A DNA stretch of 7,352 bases, taken from NCBI GenBank assembly GCA_003242605.1, contig QGUZ01000253.1, forward strand, positions 1 through 7,352. The letters are read 5' to 3'. Below, piece by piece: positions 5,924 to 7,352 of the stretch; positions within the stretch are counted from its first letter, which is position 1; the number at the start of each line of letters is the position of its first letter. Origin of the DNA: Actinomycetota bacterium. GTDB lineage: Bacteria; Actinomycetota; Actinomycetes; Streptosporangiales; Streptosporangiaceae. Made by a program: the position numbers and the translations under genes. The notes under the pieces were generated by a model. That model ran no database searches and had not been told where the DNA came from. It saw only the letters and a list, made by a program, of their open reading frames with translations.

Positions 5924-6439
5924 ATGAAAAAGACACGTGCGGCCATCGGAAGCGCCGCCTTCTTCATCGCCGCCCCCGGCACGGTGACCGTCCTGATCCC
6001 ATGGCTGATCACTGACTGGGAGAGCCGCGACCTGCTGCCCGAAACGCTCTCCTGGGCGACGCCCGTGCTCCGGGCCGCCGGAATCGCGCTCATCCTGGCG
6101 GGCTCCGCCGTGGTGATCAACGCGTTCGTGCGGTTCGTGGTGAACGGCCTGGGCACGCCCGCGCCCGTCGCGCCACCCGAGCACCTGGTGGTGACCGGCC
6201 TCTACCGGCACGTGCGGAATCCCATGTACGTGGGCGTGCTGGCCGTGATCATCGGCGAGGCCCTGCTACTCGGCCGGTGGGAGCTGCTGGTGTACGCCGC
6301 CATCGCGTTCGCCTGCATGTACACCTTCGTCCGCGGCTACGAGGAGCCGCAGCTGCGCAGGCAGTTCGGGCAGGAGTACGAGACCTACCGCGCGGCCGTA
6401 CCGGGATGGTGGCCGCGCCTGCGCCCCTGGCGACCGTGA
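5924..6439 (+). CDS. Isoprenylcysteine carboxyl methyltransferase (ICMT)-family membrane protein
   Basis: A 171-aa integral membrane protein of the ICMT/PEMT-like family. Hydrophobic segments run at about 8-28, 48-72, 105-120 and 122-138. The diagnostic C-terminal region is present: LVVTGLYRHVRNPMYVGVLA (about 93-112), then EEPQLRRQFGQEYETYRAAV (about 140-159) and a final PGWWPR. In family members the RHxRNPxY and ExxLxxxFGxEYxxY elements form the S-adenosylmethionine and acceptor site. Bacteria lack prenylated CaaX proteins in general, so the acceptor is unknown; lipids or small molecules are possible. The ATG at 5924 is chosen because GGGGGA lies just 3 nt upstream. The in-frame ATG at 5903 has no comparable site and would place this purine run inside the gene. 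It stands alone, divergent from the dehydrogenase gene, and is followed by decayed sequence. The family call is strong; the substrate is not known. Confidence 0.88.
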   Translation: MKKTRAAIGSAAFFIAAPGTVTVLIPWLITDWESRDLLPETLSWATPVLRAAGIALILAGSAVVINAFVRFVVNGLGTPAPVAPPEHLVVTGLYRHVRNPMYVGVLAVIIGEALLLGRWELLVYAAIAFACMYTFVRGYEEPQLRRQFGQEYETYRAAVPGWWPRLRPWRP

Positions 6440-6575
6440 CGCCGACCGTATTCCGTGCTGTACAGGTCACACCGCCACCTCAGATGCCACCCTCCACCGG
6501 TCTCCCCATCGGCAATTGACTGGTCGGCGATTCGGCTCCGAACCCCTCCTCCTCCCCTCGCCTCCCAACCGGAAC

Positions 6576-6913
6576 CCGGATCCGTGCCACCACGTTCTGG
6601 AGCTCGGCCGCTACGAAGAGTTGCCCGGCATGCGGACGTGCTTGCCGCCCTCCGGCCGCCGGCCGTGTTCCCCTCGTTCTCCTCGGCCGCCCGGCCGGCC
6701 CCGGGACGGGGCGCCGGCAGGAGAGCGGACGGGTAACCGGTGCGGTCACTGCTCTTACTCGACCCGCCGGAGCATCAGGTGCCGCGGCGGGTGGTGGCGC
6801 GGGGGTTCACGCCGCAGGCGGTGCCGTGGCTCGAGCCTGCGGTACGGGACTTCGCCACCGGTGATGACGCGGGTGCCGTGGCGGAACTCGTGTCGGGCCC
6901 GGCCGTACCGCGC
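6576..6913 (+). pseudogene. Cytochrome P450 N-terminal remnant
   Basis: Three pieces in order match the N-terminal third of bacterial P450s. First, PDPCHHVLELGRYEE lies in the frame starting at 6576. Second, after a frame change near 6615-6622, RRVARHADVLAALRPPAVF is read, the usual strand ending in RHADVLAAL followed by a PAVF turn. Third, beyond an in-frame TAA at 6734-6736, LLLLDPPEHQVPRRVVARGF and TPQAVPWLEPAVRDFA match the helix-C region (DPPEH..RR.V..GFTP). After about 6913 the similarity ends. The I-helix, ExxR and haem-cysteine motifs are absent. The segment cannot make a working enzyme. It is a relic of a CYP gene, damaged by at least one frameshift, one nonsense change and loss of its 3' two thirds. 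The exact boundaries are uncertain. Confidence 0.7.
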
Positions 6914-6976
6914 TCGGCGACACAGACTCCGGTCCGCCCCCACCGGTCGCTTCACCCCGGAGGCCGCTCGCGCGGG

Positions 6977-7352
6977 TCAGGCGCCCACGCCGGACAGCCG
7001 CGGCCGGCGGGCCAGCCAGACCGCCAGGGCGAGCAGCGACGCGCGCACCCGGGCATCCACAGGCTGGTACCGGCCGGTACGGCACCGCGGGCCGGGCAGC
7101 CGGCCGAACAGCCAGACCTGCCGCTCCCGCCGTCGTGCCGAAGGCGGGCGACCGCCAGATCGCGACGACCACGCCCGCGCTCGTCGCCGGCAGGGCGCGT
7201 CCGAGCCGGCCGGCGACGACCGCGGCCAGCCCGGTCGCCGCGCCCACCGCCACGAGGACGCCCGAGGCCACCAGCGCGAGCACGAGGTCGATCCCGAGCA
7301 CGAGCGCGAGCCTGGTGGCGAACGCCGTGGCGGGCGAGACCGGCATCGCCGA
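6977..7352 (-). pseudogene. C-terminal part of a membrane protein with a one-base frameshift, running off the window
   Basis: Reading leftward from the window edge, one frame gives SAMPVSPATAFATRLALVLG and then a strongly hydrophobic stretch (IDLVLALVASGVLVAVGAAT and following) down to FGTTAGAA. From there the same frame turns into Pro/Arg/Ala-rich nonsense. Skipping one base near 7118 restores a credible tail, VWLFGRLPG..QPVDARVRA, SLLALAVWLARRPRLSGVGA, ending at a TGA at 6979-6977. The protein therefore has at least one or two membrane segments and probably begins beyond 7352; the ATG at 7346 may be internal. I do not recognise the family; the pattern resembles C-terminal membrane domains of actinobacterial permease-like or anti-sigma-like proteins. 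The extra base may be genuine decay or a sequencing error. Confidence 0.5.

Noticed and set aside
3136..6156. Open frame of 1006 codons on the minus strand
   Set aside because: It is a GC-driven shadow in another frame of the dehydrogenase gene and runs antisense through the ICMT-family gene. Its translation is Arg/Pro/Gly-rich and has no domain pattern.
6807..7346. A single intact 179-aa minus-strand protein
   Set aside because: Only its first part looks like a membrane protein. The remainder is out of frame and overlaps the P450 remnant, and a better tail exists in the neighbouring frame ending at 6977.
1..7352. CRISPR array or cas genes next to the Cas10-related mCpol
   Set aside because: No regularly spaced direct repeats and no other Cas-like protein are visible. 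mCpol is known to occur apart from CRISPR loci.

Overview
The window comes from a very high-GC actinobacterium, probably a filamentous actinomycete. Codon third positions in chrA and in the acyl-CoA dehydrogenase gene are almost all G or C, Shine-Dalgarno sequences are GGAGG-like, and the gene families (ChrA, a fused FadE-type acyl-CoA dehydrogenase, a P450 remnant) fit that group. A genus cannot be named from the sequence.

Layout: (1) 33-1661, plus strand: a two-domain chromate-transporter-family protein (ChrA) whose halves are separated by an unusually long hydrophilic repeat-containing linker. (2) 1662-3019, plus strand: a compositionally foreign, lower-GC, TTA-codon-containing two-gene operon. 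Its first gene is a minimal CRISPR polymerase (mCpol) with FDGDD and GGDD palm motifs. The gene starting 1 nt later reads as a CARF-like sensor domain followed by two C-terminal transmembrane helices, but it is split by reading-frame breaks around 2576-2640. This is the layout of the recently described mCpol/2TM ('Panoptes', OptS/OptE-like) anti-phage systems. In those systems a constitutively made cyclic nucleotide restrains a toxic membrane effector, and depletion of the nucleotide by the phage releases it. (3) 3125-3148: a strong GC hairpin between convergent transcription units. (4) 3339-5507, minus strand: a 722-aa fusion of two acyl-CoA dehydrogenase domains, preceded by a 36-bp near-perfect inverted repeat that abuts its ribosome-binding site. 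(5) 5924-6439, plus strand: an isoprenylcysteine carboxyl methyltransferase (ICMT)-family membrane protein. (6) 6576 to the end: decayed genes, namely a cytochrome P450 N-terminal remnant with a frameshift, an in-frame stop and a truncation, and on the minus strand the C-terminal part of a membrane protein with a one-base frameshift.

The genes do not form one pathway. The window looks like a variable chromosomal stretch in which a small defence operon sits between metabolic or transport genes, next to a region of gene decay. The main result is the mCpol operon and the state of its effector: the synthase looks intact, while the effector cannot be read in one frame. That means sequencing error, real inactivation, or recoding, and the three have different biological consequences.
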